A DNA stretch of 64,000 bases from Cuniculiplasma sp052315415. GTDB taxonomy: Archaea > Thermoplasmatota > Thermoplasmata > Thermoplasmatales > Thermoplasmataceae. This document shows, piece by piece, positions 17,902 to 25,526 of the stretch. A program made the position numbers and the translations under genes. Each line of letters opens with the position of its first letter. Position 1 is the first letter of the stretch. The DNA lies in NCBI GenBank assembly GCA_052315415.1, contig JBLSDH010000001.1, positions 151,059 to 215,058 on the forward strand, written 5' to 3'. Under the pieces are notes generated by a model. The model searched no databases and was not told the DNA's origin. It worked only from the letters and a program-made list of their open reading frames with translations.

Positions 17902-18055
17902 CACTTTCCATAATCTGAATTCTGTACTTTTGAAACTTATCATTCTCACTAAATCTCTGTGGGTCCGGTCTTGTTGTCTCATTTTTGCATACAGGACAGA
18001 TATCCTTCATTGTGTACTTTTTACAGGACCTACAAAATTTGATGTAACTTTTCAT
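17876..18055 (-). CDS. nop10: H/ACA RNP protein Nop10
   Basis: Nop10 is the small zinc-binding subunit of the archaeal H/ACA pseudouridylation complex, where it contacts Cbf5. The 59-residue protein reads MKSYIKFCRSCKKYTMKDICPVCK with the two knuckles CRSC and CPVC, followed by the conserved TTRPDPQRFSENDKFQKYR. The ATG at 18055 overlaps the aIF2-alpha stop (ATGA), and the conserved archaeal order aIF2-alpha then Nop10 then PAC2 supports the call. Cbf5 itself lies 5 kb away in the ribosomal operon. Confidence 0.94.
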   Translation of the reverse strand: MKSYIKFCRSCKKYTMKDICPVCKNETTRPDPQRFSENDKFQKYRIQIMESDGCGKNNS

Positions 18056-18825
18056 TTTATTTCTTCTCTTTTGAATTCGAAATAAATTGATTGCTTTTTG
18101 CATTCCTCCTGAATTGAAGAAATCGCTTTTTTTAATTTTTCTTCGGCAGATTTATATTCAGTATCCCTAACAGAAATTCTGTACTTTGGAGCCCCTGCAT
18201 ATGTTATGGTTATTCCATCCACAATTGCCGACGTAAGAGCTTTTTTAATCTTTTCTACACCATCCCTGTCAAGAGAGTAGAGCTCCATCATTCCACCTAT
18301 CTTTACATATGGAGATGTTACATTCTGTTTTGCTATTTTTACAAAAACATTTTTCCATTTTGATCTGGTACCCTTTAGGAAATCGTCACCCTCTGCAGAA
18401 GCTTCCTCAAATGCTGAATAGAGTGTTCCAAATCTCTGGACAAGCATGTTTCCAAATTCTTCCATACATTCTTCATAAGTTTTTTTAAGGTTTTCCGCCA
18501 CTATTTCCATAAGCTTTCTTGCTTTTTGATCATTTTTCCATTCTGATATCTTTTCTCTTCTCTGATGATCATTTACCCTTTTGTATGAGAGTTCAACCAC
18601 TTTTGATTTTTTGTCCACAGATAGAACCTTGCAGACTGTTTTCTGATTTTCCCTAAGGAAATCTCGTATATATTTTACCCACCCGTTTGCAACTTCGGAA
18701 ATAGCTATGAATCCAGTTAGCCCAGAATATTCATCCAAATCGGCCTCAGCGTTAAACTGATTAATCTTTCTTATGGTGACAACAACAAGATCCCCTTCTG
18801 AGGGAAATTTCACTGCTTCCTGCAT
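18052..18825 (-). CDS. eif2a: Translation initiation factor aIF2, alpha subunit
   Basis: aIF2-alpha is part of the aIF2 trimer that brings initiator tRNA to the ribosome. The N-terminal S1/OB domain starts with PSEGDLVVVTIRKINQFNAEADLDEYSGLTGFI and the helical and alpha/beta domains follow, with the typical YAGAPKYRISVRDTEYKSAE near the C-terminus. The ATG at 18825 gives 257 aa; a TTG nine bases earlier overlaps the S27e stop and is an alternative. The end overlaps nop10 by 4 nt. Confidence 0.94.
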   Translation of the reverse strand: MQEAVKFPSEGDLVVVTIRKINQFNAEADLDEYSGLTGFIAISEVANGWVKYIRDFLRENQKTVCKVLSVDKKSKVVELSYKRVNDHQRREKISEWKNDQKARKLMEIVAENLKKTYEECMEEFGNMLVQRFGTLYSAFEEASAEGDDFLKGTRSKWKNVFVKIAKQNVTSPYVKIGGMMELYSLDRDGVEKIKKALTSAIVDGITITYAGAPKYRISVRDTEYKSAEEKLKKAISSIQEECKKQSIYFEFKREEIK

Positions 18826-18830
18826 AATTA

Positions 18831-19031
18831 TCAATATTTTTCCAATAGTTCTCCCTTAATTTTAATGGAGCCCCCTGTGGGCTCAGCAATTACTGAACCA
18901 CATATGTTGCAGTTTACCACTGAAGACCCTTTTGAATAAGTTATCTGTTCATTTTCGCATTCATTGCACTTAATTTTTACAAATCTGTTTCCAATTGATT
19001 TTAATTTCTTACCTTCTTTAACCAAACTCAT
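18831..19031 (-). CDS. rps27e: Ribosomal protein S27e (eS27)
   Basis: A 66-residue small-subunit protein with one zinc ribbon: CNECENEQITYSKGSSVVNCNICG. It starts with ATG overlapping the L44e stop, with GGAGGTGA just upstream as an evident Shine-Dalgarno inside the end of L44e. The order L44e-S27e-aIF2alpha is the standard archaeal arrangement. Confidence 0.95.
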   Translation of the reverse strand: MSLVKEGKKLKSIGNRFVKIKCNECENEQITYSKGSSVVNCNICGSVIAEPTGGSIKIKGELLEKY

Positions 19032-19312
19032 TTCACCTCCACAATTTCAAATTTCTTTGCTCTCTGGGTTGGTCTGTTTATGGCCTTTTTGCACTTCACA
19101 CATCTGAATCTGATACTTACCCTCTTGGTTGGTTTTTCCCTTCCCTCGAACTTAGGTCTTGGGAAACCTCCATATCCTGAAGTCACTCTTCTGAATCTTC
19201 TCTGACCCTTTCTTAATTCGCTTGCCTTTCTCTTTCTTACTCTCTCGACTTCATGATCAGTATGTGTTTTGCAATGATTGCAATACATTTTAACTATTTT
19301 TGGAATTTTCAC
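19028..19312 (-). CDS. rpl44e: Ribosomal protein L44e (eL42)
   Basis: The protein begins MKIPKIVKMYCNHCKTHTDHEVERVRK-like (GTG start) and ends with a second knuckle, CVKCK, giving the two-pair zinc site of L44e. The start chosen is the GTG at 19312: it is directly preceded by GGTGAGGT, a strong Shine-Dalgarno, and gives 94 aa, the family's usual size. The ORF extends to an ATG at 19360, but those 16 extra residues are not family-like. It is the first gene of the translation-factor operon. Confidence 0.93.
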   Translation of the reverse strand: MKIPKIVKMYCNHCKTHTDHEVERVRKRKASELRKGQRRFRRVTSGYGGFPRPKFEGREKPTKRVSIRFRCVKCKKAINRPTQRAKKFEIVEVK

Positions 19313-19402
19313 GACCTCACCTTTACTTCTTAAACGGCTTACAACGTATACATTATTCATATAATAATTTAGCCAATCATGGTAACTGTTCAGTTTGATT
19401 TA

Positions 19403-19901
19403 CTAGATTCTGTGAGTCAGGTTTAGCCCCTCCTTTAATAATAGATGGAGTTTAATCCATGAATTTATACCTCTCAACTTTGATGTGTAGTGTATGGAAT
19501 ATACCTTTGTATAGAACTCATAAAATCTCTCTGATCCTGATTGACCTAATCCCCTCCTGTATATCTCTGAATATGTGAAAGATCAGCCAACCATGTTATT
19601 GGTGAATTCAACTTCTGTATCCATGATAAAACGGAACTGCTACTCCTTCTTCCTCTTTAGGAGATTTTAACAAATCCTCTGCATTTCATGCTGTCATAAT
19701 CTAAATCCAGGATAAAGAGACCTGCGGTATCATCCGTGCCATGAACATTTAAAGACTTGGCATCATCTTACATTTTCTTTAGTGATGCCTTTTTCCAATA
19801 TAACCGTAGAAATCCCCTAGTTCCTTTATCCTTCTGTTATGTTTATCAAGGATCTTCTTCAAGTCTTAATTAACACGCTTTAATTTCTCAATACTCTCCA
19901 T
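19403..19901 (-). pseudogene. Decayed transposase-like remnant
   Basis: The roughly 860 bp between L44e and LSm hold no intact gene. On the minus strand, broken frames read MESIEKLKRVN, stop, then LKKILDKHNRRIKELGDFY, and later DTEVEFTNNMVG, stop, then YRRGLGQSGSERFYEFYTKV and LRGINSWIKLHLLLKEG. The TNN followed by a GSE/SGSE stretch and a helical tail recalls the C-terminus of IS66-type transposases, but the likeness is weak and by eye. Several stops and at least one frame change are present. No terminal inverted repeats were recognised. Confidence 0.35.
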
Positions 19902-20181
19902 ATCACTTAGAGGCTATGAAAAAAGTTTAATGATTATATTCTGTTAATTATATGCGGATTTTTCATCCCATTATACCGTATTCACATAAAAATGTGGCAC
20001 ATCTCACTGAATTGTTAACAATCATACACTTATGCTTGATTTTTGAATCTCAAACCATTTCTGATAATGTCCTGAAATTTACAAACTTTTATATTCTCAG
20101 ATTTTAAATAAAAGTGAGATAACCTGTAAAGTAATATTGAGATAATTTTTAATATTGAGTTAAAATTCAGTAAGAGTCATT

Positions 20182-20433
20182 ATGCAAAGATCCAATATAA
20201 ACTCTGGAGAAAAGCCAATGGATTCACTTAAACACTCAATACAGAAGAATGTTCTTGTTGAGGTAAAAGGGAATAGGAATTATTCAGGCGTTCTTGAAGG
20301 ATATGATGTTTACATGAATCTGGTTCTTAGGAATGCCACTGAGATGATAAATGGAGAGGTAAAGGGGACACACGAAATGGTTGTTGTAAGAGGGGATAAT
20401 GTTATTTTTATTTCTCCCGGAGGTGAACAGTAA
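20182..20433 (+). CDS. lsm: Archaeal Sm-like protein (LSm/SmAP)
   Basis: The 83-aa protein carries both Sm motifs: KNVLVEVKGNRNYSGVLEGYDVYMNLVLRNA (Sm1) and VVVRGDNVIFIS (Sm2). These form the heptameric ring that binds U-rich RNA. The ATG at 20182 is assumed; a second ATG at 20218 would give a protein closer to the shortest SmAPs. The stop overlaps the L37e ATG by one base (TAATG). LSm-L37e is a common archaeal pair, here followed by purF. Confidence 0.94.
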   Translation: MQRSNINSGEKPMDSLKHSIQKNVLVEVKGNRNYSGVLEGYDVYMNLVLRNATEMINGEVKGTHEMVVVRGDNVIFISPGGEQ

Positions 20434-20597
20434 TGAGCAATGGAACAGCCGTAATGGGAAAAATGTCCAATAAGAAAGTCCATATCAGATGCAGAAGATG
20501 TGGGAGACATTCTTATCACATAAGGCAAAAGAGGTGCTCAAGCTGTGGATTCCCAGCACCAAGACTCAGAGATTACAACTGGGCTAAAAGTAAATGA
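20433..20597 (+). CDS. rpl37e: Ribosomal protein L37e (eL37)
   Basis: A 54-residue zinc protein: MSNGTAVMGKMSNKKVHIRC then CRRC and CSSCGFP, ending LRDYNWAKSK. The CxxC pairs and the SCGFPAP segment are diagnostic. It is coupled to LSm by a TAATG overlap and its 3' end is overlapped by the predicted purF start region. Confidence 0.95.
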   Translation: MSNGTAVMGKMSNKKVHIRCRRCGRHSYHIRQKRCSSCGFPAPRLRDYNWAKSK

Positions 20598-21984
20598 AAG
20601 CTGTGCCGTTATTGGAATAAACGGCACTGGTGATGTTTTTACATCTATCTTAACTGGCTTAAGATCTTTGCAGCATAGGGGTCAGGAAAATTCTGGAATT
20701 GCAACTTTTAATAATAACAGAATAAGTGCAGTAAAAGTAAAGGGCTTGGTAAGTGAAGGTTTCACTAGATTTCTTGAGGAAAATGAACCGCTTCCAGGAA
20801 ATGTTGGAATAGGGCACAACAGATATTCAACACAGGGTTTGAAGGATGTTACCGGGGCAGGACCTTTTCTTATCTCTACCATGATAGGTGATATGGCCAT
20901 ATCTCACAACGGTGAGATAGCAAACTACGATGAACTGCGTGAAATGCTCAAAGAAAAGGGGGTTCCCTTTACAACAAAAACAGATACGGAGGTCATGCTG
21001 AACCTGCTTGGAATTGAGATTAAACAGTCTGGGATAAAGAACGGAATAAGGAATGCAATGGAAAAGATGATAGGTTCCTATTCTGCTATTCTTATGATTC
21101 AGGAGAGAATGTTTGCAATCAGGGATCCGAATGGGTTCAAACCACTTATAATAGGTAAGACGAAGGATTCAATTATAGTGGCAAGCGAGAGCTGCGCCCT
21201 TGATACACTTGACGCCATGATATTGAGAGATGTTGAACCTGGTGAAGTGGTGGAAATAAAAAAGGACGAAATTATTAGTTTATTTACCATGAAGACAAAC
21301 AATGTTTCACACTGTATGTTTGAATATGTTTATTTTGCTAGGCCAGATAGTATAATTGATGGGATTGAGGTCTACAGATCAAGAATAAATATGGGCAGAG
21401 AGCTGGCAAAAGAAAGCCCTGTTGATGGAGATATAGTAATTCCTGTACCAGATTCAGGCAGGTCTCAAGCCTATGGTTTTTCACTTGAAAGCAAGATAAT
21501 ATATGATGAAGGACTTTTTAAAAACAGATATTCAGAGAGAACTTTTATTATGCCTGAATTTCAGGATAGGCACACTGCAGTCAAGATAAAGCTGAATCCA
21601 ATAAAATCTGTTGTTGATGGAAAGAGAGTGATTCTTGTTGATGACAGTATAGTCAGGGGTACCACCATGAAGAAGATAATCTCCCTGATCAGGGATGCAG
21701 GTGCAAAAGAAGTCCATGTCAGAATTGGTTCTCCAAAAATAGTAGCACCATGCTATTTTGGAATAGACATGAAGACGAGGAAAGAATTGATAGGGGCAGA
21801 AAAAACTGAGGATGAAATTGCAAGAGATATAGGAGCAGACAGCCTTAAGTATCTCTCCATAGAGGGCCTTGCAAAAAGTATCGGTATGAGCAGAAAAGAG
21901 CTATGCACTGGTTGTCTCACAGGTGAATACCCAGTTAAGGTTAAAGGTGAAAGACTTGTGGGACAGGCAAGAATCATTGACTGA
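20545..21984 (+). CDS. purF: Amidophosphoribosyltransferase (PurF)
   Basis: PurF converts PRPP and glutamine to phosphoribosylamine, the first step of purine synthesis. The glutaminase domain has a catalytic-type Cys20 in ESCAVIGING, then LQHRGQENSGIA and GHNRYSTQG. The phosphoribosyltransferase site reads VILVDDSIVRGTTM. Four cysteines (SHCMFEYVYF, APCYFG, and CTGC near the end) match the [4Fe-4S]-type enzyme with a cleaved propeptide. The only usual start codon in frame before Cys20 is a GTG at 20545, 53 nt inside rpl37e, so the exact start is uncertain. The 3' end overlaps nop5 by 11 nt. Confidence 0.93.
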   Translation: MDSQHQDSEITTGLKVNESCAVIGINGTGDVFTSILTGLRSLQHRGQENSGIATFNNNRISAVKVKGLVSEGFTRFLEENEPLPGNVGIGHNRYSTQGLKDVTGAGPFLISTMIGDMAISHNGEIANYDELREMLKEKGVPFTTKTDTEVMLNLLGIEIKQSGIKNGIRNAMEKMIGSYSAILMIQERMFAIRDPNGFKPLIIGKTKDSIIVASESCALDTLDAMILRDVEPGEVVEIKKDEIISLFTMKTNNVSHCMFEYVYFARPDSIIDGIEVYRSRINMGRELAKESPVDGDIVIPVPDSGRSQAYGFSLESKIIYDEGLFKNRYSERTFIMPEFQDRHTAVKIKLNPIKSVVDGKRVILVDDSIVRGTTMKKIISLIRDAGAKEVHVRIGSPKIVAPCYFGIDMKTRKELIGAEKTEDEIARDIGADSLKYLSIEGLAKSIGMSRKELCTGCLTGEYPVKVKGERLVGQARIID

Positions 21985-22768
21985 TTATTTTTTCCATCAA
22001 TTTTGAAATCAGGATCTGATCCATATCTTTACCTTCATAATCGAACTTTAGAGCAAGAGATATTGCATATGAAAGCCTTCTGGCGGCCTTACCCTTATTT
22101 TTTCCCTGAATCTTCCCCAGAACAGGTGATTTGAATATTACCCCGTATTTAGGATTTGGTATTTTCTTTGTCTTTGATAGAAACAATGATCTTTCTGCGC
22201 CTGCCATCTGAATTGAGGAAGCGTTTGAAAAAGCCAGTTTTTTAAAAGAACCGTATATGTTCAAAAGCTCAAGTGTGACCAGAGGGCCACACATTTTCAC
22301 TGTATTTTTTAATTTTTCATTGACCTTTTTTTCCATATCGTCCCATAAAATTTTTCTCATTTCCACAATATTTTTTGATATTCTTCCTACTTCAGATATT
22401 GCATAATCCTTTGAATTTTCAAGAAGTGAAAATACCTTTTCAATGCTTGTATCATAGGATTCTGGATATGCCAGGGATGAAGCCCTCTCATATATTGAGT
22501 TGATTTCCTCCGTGAGGAAATTGTAAAATGAGAATTCCTTTATGAGGAAAAAATCCCATGAAAGAGATTCCATTACCTTTCTGTGACCATAAGATATGAT
22601 CAGATTTCTAAGATCAGGTTTTTCCCCTGGTTCAAGATCGTAATTCATTTCTGCCTTATTTTCAAGAGAACTGAAAATTTCAAAATAATTTTGCTCAATG
22701 TTTTTGAATATTAGGTAGTGGGAATTAATTTTCTTACCGTACCATTTGTATTCATTTTTTTCTTGCAA
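21974..22768 (-). CDS. nop5: C/D box RNP core protein Nop5 (short form)
   Basis: Nop5 links fibrillarin to box C/D guide RNAs for rRNA 2'-O-methylation. The NOP domain is clear: CGPLVTLELLNIYGSFKKLA, SSIQMAGAERSLF and YGVIFKSPVLGKIQGKNKGKAARRLSYAISLAL. At 264 aa it is clearly shorter than typical archaeal Nop5 (about 380-400), mainly because the N-terminal fibrillarin-binding domain is reduced. No fibrillarin gene lies next to it. It overlaps the cbf5 end by 17 nt and is the last gene of the ribosomal string. Confidence 0.88.
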   Translation of the reverse strand: MQEKNEYKWYGKKINSHYLIFKNIEQNYFEIFSSLENKAEMNYDLEPGEKPDLRNLIISYGHRKVMESLSWDFFLIKEFSFYNFLTEEINSIYERASSLAYPESYDTSIEKVFSLLENSKDYAISEVGRISKNIVEMRKILWDDMEKKVNEKLKNTVKMCGPLVTLELLNIYGSFKKLAFSNASSIQMAGAERSLFLSKTKKIPNPKYGVIFKSPVLGKIQGKNKGKAARRLSYAISLALKFDYEGKDMDQILISKLMEKIISQ

Positions 22769-23729
22769 AATTATCCCTCCTCCTGTTAAAGTCCTTCCTT
22801 TTTACCTCTGAGAATTTCTTTTCTGGATGCTTACTCTTTGTGAATTTTCCCCTGTTAACTTCACCAGATTTCTTTTTCTTGGCTTCAACTGGTTCAATAA
22901 GAACGTTTTCAATATCTATGCATTTTGTATCCATTATTTGATCATAATTGAACAACATCTTTCCGGTTGCAATAATCTTACCTTCCTCGCTGACTATGCC
23001 CACTGTCTCCCCCCTTAGGGGCATTCCAATGAATCCCTTAATTCCACCTGGAAAAATATCTGAGCCGTGTGAAATGTTACCCACTGAACTCTGTTTCACA
23101 ACCACCTTGTTCATACTGGTAAAAAGGGACTCCACGGGCATTGTAAATTCCCTTATACATCTTGTATTACCATTTGATGCCAGAACCATTGCATCACTTA
23201 ACTGCTGGAGGGTGATGCATTTTGATTCGTTGAAAGGCCCCGTTGAAATTCTTCTTAGGTCTGTCATACTTCCCCTTGTTCCCAGTTCGTATCCAATATC
23301 AACGCAAAGTGTTCTTATATACGTGCCGGACTCACACTTAACATGGAAAAGTATATCCCTACCGGATATTTCCAAAATTTCAAGAGAGTGGATTTTTCGA
23401 ACCCTGGGTTTTCTTAATACGGCACTCTTCACGGGAGGCAATTGAATTATATCACCAACAAAATTTGAAAACACTTCCCTGATCGCATCCTCCTGAGAAT
23501 CCTTATGTATTTTCATTGCACAAATGTATTCTTTTGGCATCTCGTGTGCAATATCAATCAACTTCACAGCCTTTCCAAGTGCCATAACAAGGACACCGGA
23601 AACCTGCGGATCAAGTGTGCCAACATGGCCCAGTTTCTCTATGCCTGTTATTTCCCTTACCCAGTAATCTATCTGATGACTTGTTGGGCCTTTTGGTTTG
23701 TCTATGCATATGAAACAGCCATTTTCCAT
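22752..23729 (-). CDS. cbf5: rRNA/tRNA pseudouridine synthase Cbf5 (TruB family)
   Basis: Cbf5 is the catalytic subunit of the H/ACA complex. The sequence has the TruB signature DKPKGPTSHQIDYWV and the catalytic-aspartate loop GHVGTLDPQVSGVL, then the VKCESGTYIRTLCVDIG motif, and a C-terminal PUA domain (about 220-290). After PUA there is a strongly basic tail of about 45 residues rich in K and R. The ATG at 23729 follows the cmk stop by 1 nt (TGAGATGG); the longer ORF to 23795 only overlaps cmk. Length is 325 aa. Confidence 0.93.
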   Translation of the reverse strand: MENGCFICIDKPKGPTSHQIDYWVREITGIEKLGHVGTLDPQVSGVLVMALGKAVKLIDIAHEMPKEYICAMKIHKDSQEDAIREVFSNFVGDIIQLPPVKSAVLRKPRVRKIHSLEILEISGRDILFHVKCESGTYIRTLCVDIGYELGTRGSMTDLRRISTGPFNESKCITLQQLSDAMVLASNGNTRCIREFTMPVESLFTSMNKVVVKQSSVGNISHGSDIFPGGIKGFIGMPLRGETVGIVSEEGKIIATGKMLFNYDQIMDTKCIDIENVLIEPVEAKKKKSGEVNRGKFTKSKHPEKKFSEVKRKDFNRRRDNFARKK

Positions 23730-23730
23730 C

Positions 23731-24249
23731 TCAACGTATGCTTCCAATGATCTTTTTTGCAATTTGATCCGGACCTCCGCTGGTTGTGTCAACAATCAGA
23801 TCGTATATGGATAAATCATCCATGTCAAACTGAAAGTATTTTTTGTATCTCATGTTCTCTGATTCTTCCCTATCAATGAAAAGTTCTGGATTGAAACTCT
23901 TACCATCCCGCTGTTTTACCCTTTCCATTCTGACCTCCCTGGGTGCGTCAAGAAATACCCTGAAGGCTGGTATCGAAAATTTCCATGATATGAAACCTGA
24001 GAGCCTACTTTCAACTATTATGAAATCGTTTTTCTCCATAAATTCTTTTATCATGTTATTTAGTTCATGATCCAGTTTAGGATCATTTTCAGCAAGTTTG
24101 TTTACATCTTCAATTGAAATGTTTTTATCTTCACCAAGTTTCCTGAAAAAGTAGCCCCCAGAATAGACCTTGTATCCTAAAAGATTGGATAAAATTGAAG
24201 AAACTGTTGATTTTCCGGATCCTATGTGGCCGCTTATGGTAATCCTCAT
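23731..24249 (-). CDS. cmk: Cytidylate kinase, archaeal type
   Basis: This small P-loop kinase phosphorylates CMP/dCMP. It begins MRITISGHIGSGKSTV (Walker A), with the substrate motif YSGGYFFRKL, then ESRLSGFISW and the LID-like RDGKSFNPELFIDREESENMRYKKYF, typical of archaeal Cmk in this operon position. It is 172 aa. Its ATG overlaps the stop of the DUF106 gene by 4 nt, and the cbf5 start follows 1 nt after its stop. Confidence 0.93.
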   Translation of the reverse strand: MRITISGHIGSGKSTVSSILSNLLGYKVYSGGYFFRKLGEDKNISIEDVNKLAENDPKLDHELNNMIKEFMEKNDFIIVESRLSGFISWKFSIPAFRVFLDAPREVRMERVKQRDGKSFNPELFIDREESENMRYKKYFQFDMDDLSIYDLIVDTTSGGPDQIAKKIIGSIR

Positions 24250-24980
24250 TGGGTCATCTGCTCCCTGGCCTTTTTCTCTATCTTCTTAATCCTGTAAGTG
24301 AAATCAATTGATTTTATCACATTTGTTACCACATATCCAACAATTAGATTGGATATGAAAGAGAAAAAGAGCCAGTAAGGGGCAAGAACAGCCACCGCAT
24401 TGAGATTGACATTTATGGCCCATGGGAATGATATGTAATCAAATGACAGTTTCGAAAGGAAGTAATAAATCCAGACGAATACAAGCAAGCTGAATATAGA
24501 GAATAAGAGTATTGGAAGATAGTTGCTCATCTGGACACTCTGCTGTTTAAGCATTGCATCCGTTCTCATCTTACTCAGCTTGTTTATAAGTTCTCTGTCG
24601 TTTTCCCTATATGCTTTTTTTATGGCATCAGAGTATGCCATGGATTCTACCTGCATCTTTCCCATTTTAACCCAATCTGTAAAGAAATATCTTGGGATAC
24701 CAGTTACTATACCTGTAATTACTCCTGCCATCACGATTGTAAGTGCCGGAAATTTATAGCCGAAACCGATTATTGGATAGAGAAAGGCCTGGAAACCTGC
24801 ACCAACTCCATCCCTAAGAACTGGAACGTATATCAGTACAAGACTTCCTATAAGTATAAGAAATGATAGACCTTGGAATTTCAGAAGTCTTTTTTGCATC
24901 TCCATCTGCTCACGGGACATCTGACTCTGTGGTCTCATGGGCCTCTGAGGAGATGTTGGCCTAACTTGATTATCCGTCAT
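24246..24980 (-). CDS. DUF106/EMC3-type membrane protein (archaeal YidC-like insertase)
   Basis: The 244-aa protein has an N-terminal proline/glutamine-rich cytosolic tail, then hydrophobic segments near 33-52, 70-95, 155-180 and 195-220, with a polar coiled stretch between (VKMGKMQVESMAYSDAIKKAYRENDRELINKLSKMR). That pattern is the archaeal DUF106 family, related to YidC/Oxa1 and eukaryotic EMC3, which helps insert membrane proteins. The position right after secY and adkA is conserved in archaea. It overlaps both neighbours by 4 nt. Confidence 0.88.
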   Translation of the reverse strand: MTDNQVRPTSPQRPMRPQSQMSREQMEMQKRLLKFQGLSFLILIGSLVLIYVPVLRDGVGAGFQAFLYPIIGFGYKFPALTIVMAGVITGIVTGIPRYFFTDWVKMGKMQVESMAYSDAIKKAYRENDRELINKLSKMRTDAMLKQQSVQMSNYLPILLFSIFSLLVFVWIYYFLSKLSFDYISFPWAINVNLNAVAVLAPYWLFFSFISNLIVGYVVTNVIKSIDFTYRIKKIEKKAREQMTQ

Positions 24981-25525
24981 GCTTTTAAACCCCCTATTAT
25001 GATTCTGGCAGCTTCCTCTGCCCGGTTGTTCTCGTTTCTTATGAAAGAAACTGTTGCACCAGTAAATATAGAATAGGATACAGCAAATGATCTATTTACT
25101 TCCTGATCTGTCCTTATTTCCTCCACGGTTTCATCATCCCTTACCCTTGAGGGATCATTCGCTCTCCTCTTCTTAATTTCTTCCGGGTCAGCTTCAATTA
25201 AATAAAATGCAGAAACTTTAAGTTCCCTTATTACCCACTCAGGAAGTCCTGGAAAATATCCCCTATTGGATCTTATTGACATGTGCGTATCAATTATGAC
25301 ATCAGACATCTGACCTATTGAAGAGGCTGCCTTCTTCTGGAGATTTATCTGAGCCTCAACATCAAGTTTTCTCAGTTGATCCCTGTTCTCTACAAGATTG
25401 AGATCCCTTGCCATTTCAAACATCAGTGTACCGTAGTTTATCACATCATATGATGTGTTTCTCCTTATTATATCCAGAACTGTGCTTTTTCCTACTCCGG
25501 CCACACCTGCCACAACCACTCTCAA
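24977..25525 (-). CDS. adkA: Adenylate kinase, archaeal type (AdkA)
   Basis: AdkA balances AMP, ADP and ATP. It has the archaeal P-loop VVAGVAGVGKSTVLDII and the NYGTLMFEMA and DTHMSIRSNRGYFPGLP segments. The TTG at 25525 is the probable start: GGAGG sits a few bases upstream inside the secY end, and the family usually starts right before this beta strand. An upstream in-frame TTG at 25540 would add five residues. The protein is 182 aa and its end overlaps the DUF106 gene by 4 nt. Confidence 0.92.
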   Translation of the reverse strand: MRVVVAGVAGVGKSTVLDIIRRNTSYDVINYGTLMFEMARDLNLVENRDQLRKLDVEAQINLQKKAASSIGQMSDVIIDTHMSIRSNRGYFPGLPEWVIRELKVSAFYLIEADPEEIKKRRANDPSRVRDDETVEEIRTDQEVNRSFAVSYSIFTGATVSFIRNENNRAEEAARIIIGGLKA

Positions 25526-25526
25526 A

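Noticed and set aside
22752..24249. L34e or L14e gene between cmk and cbf5
   Set aside because: Many archaea have them here, but cmk is followed by cbf5 after one base, so there is no room for either.
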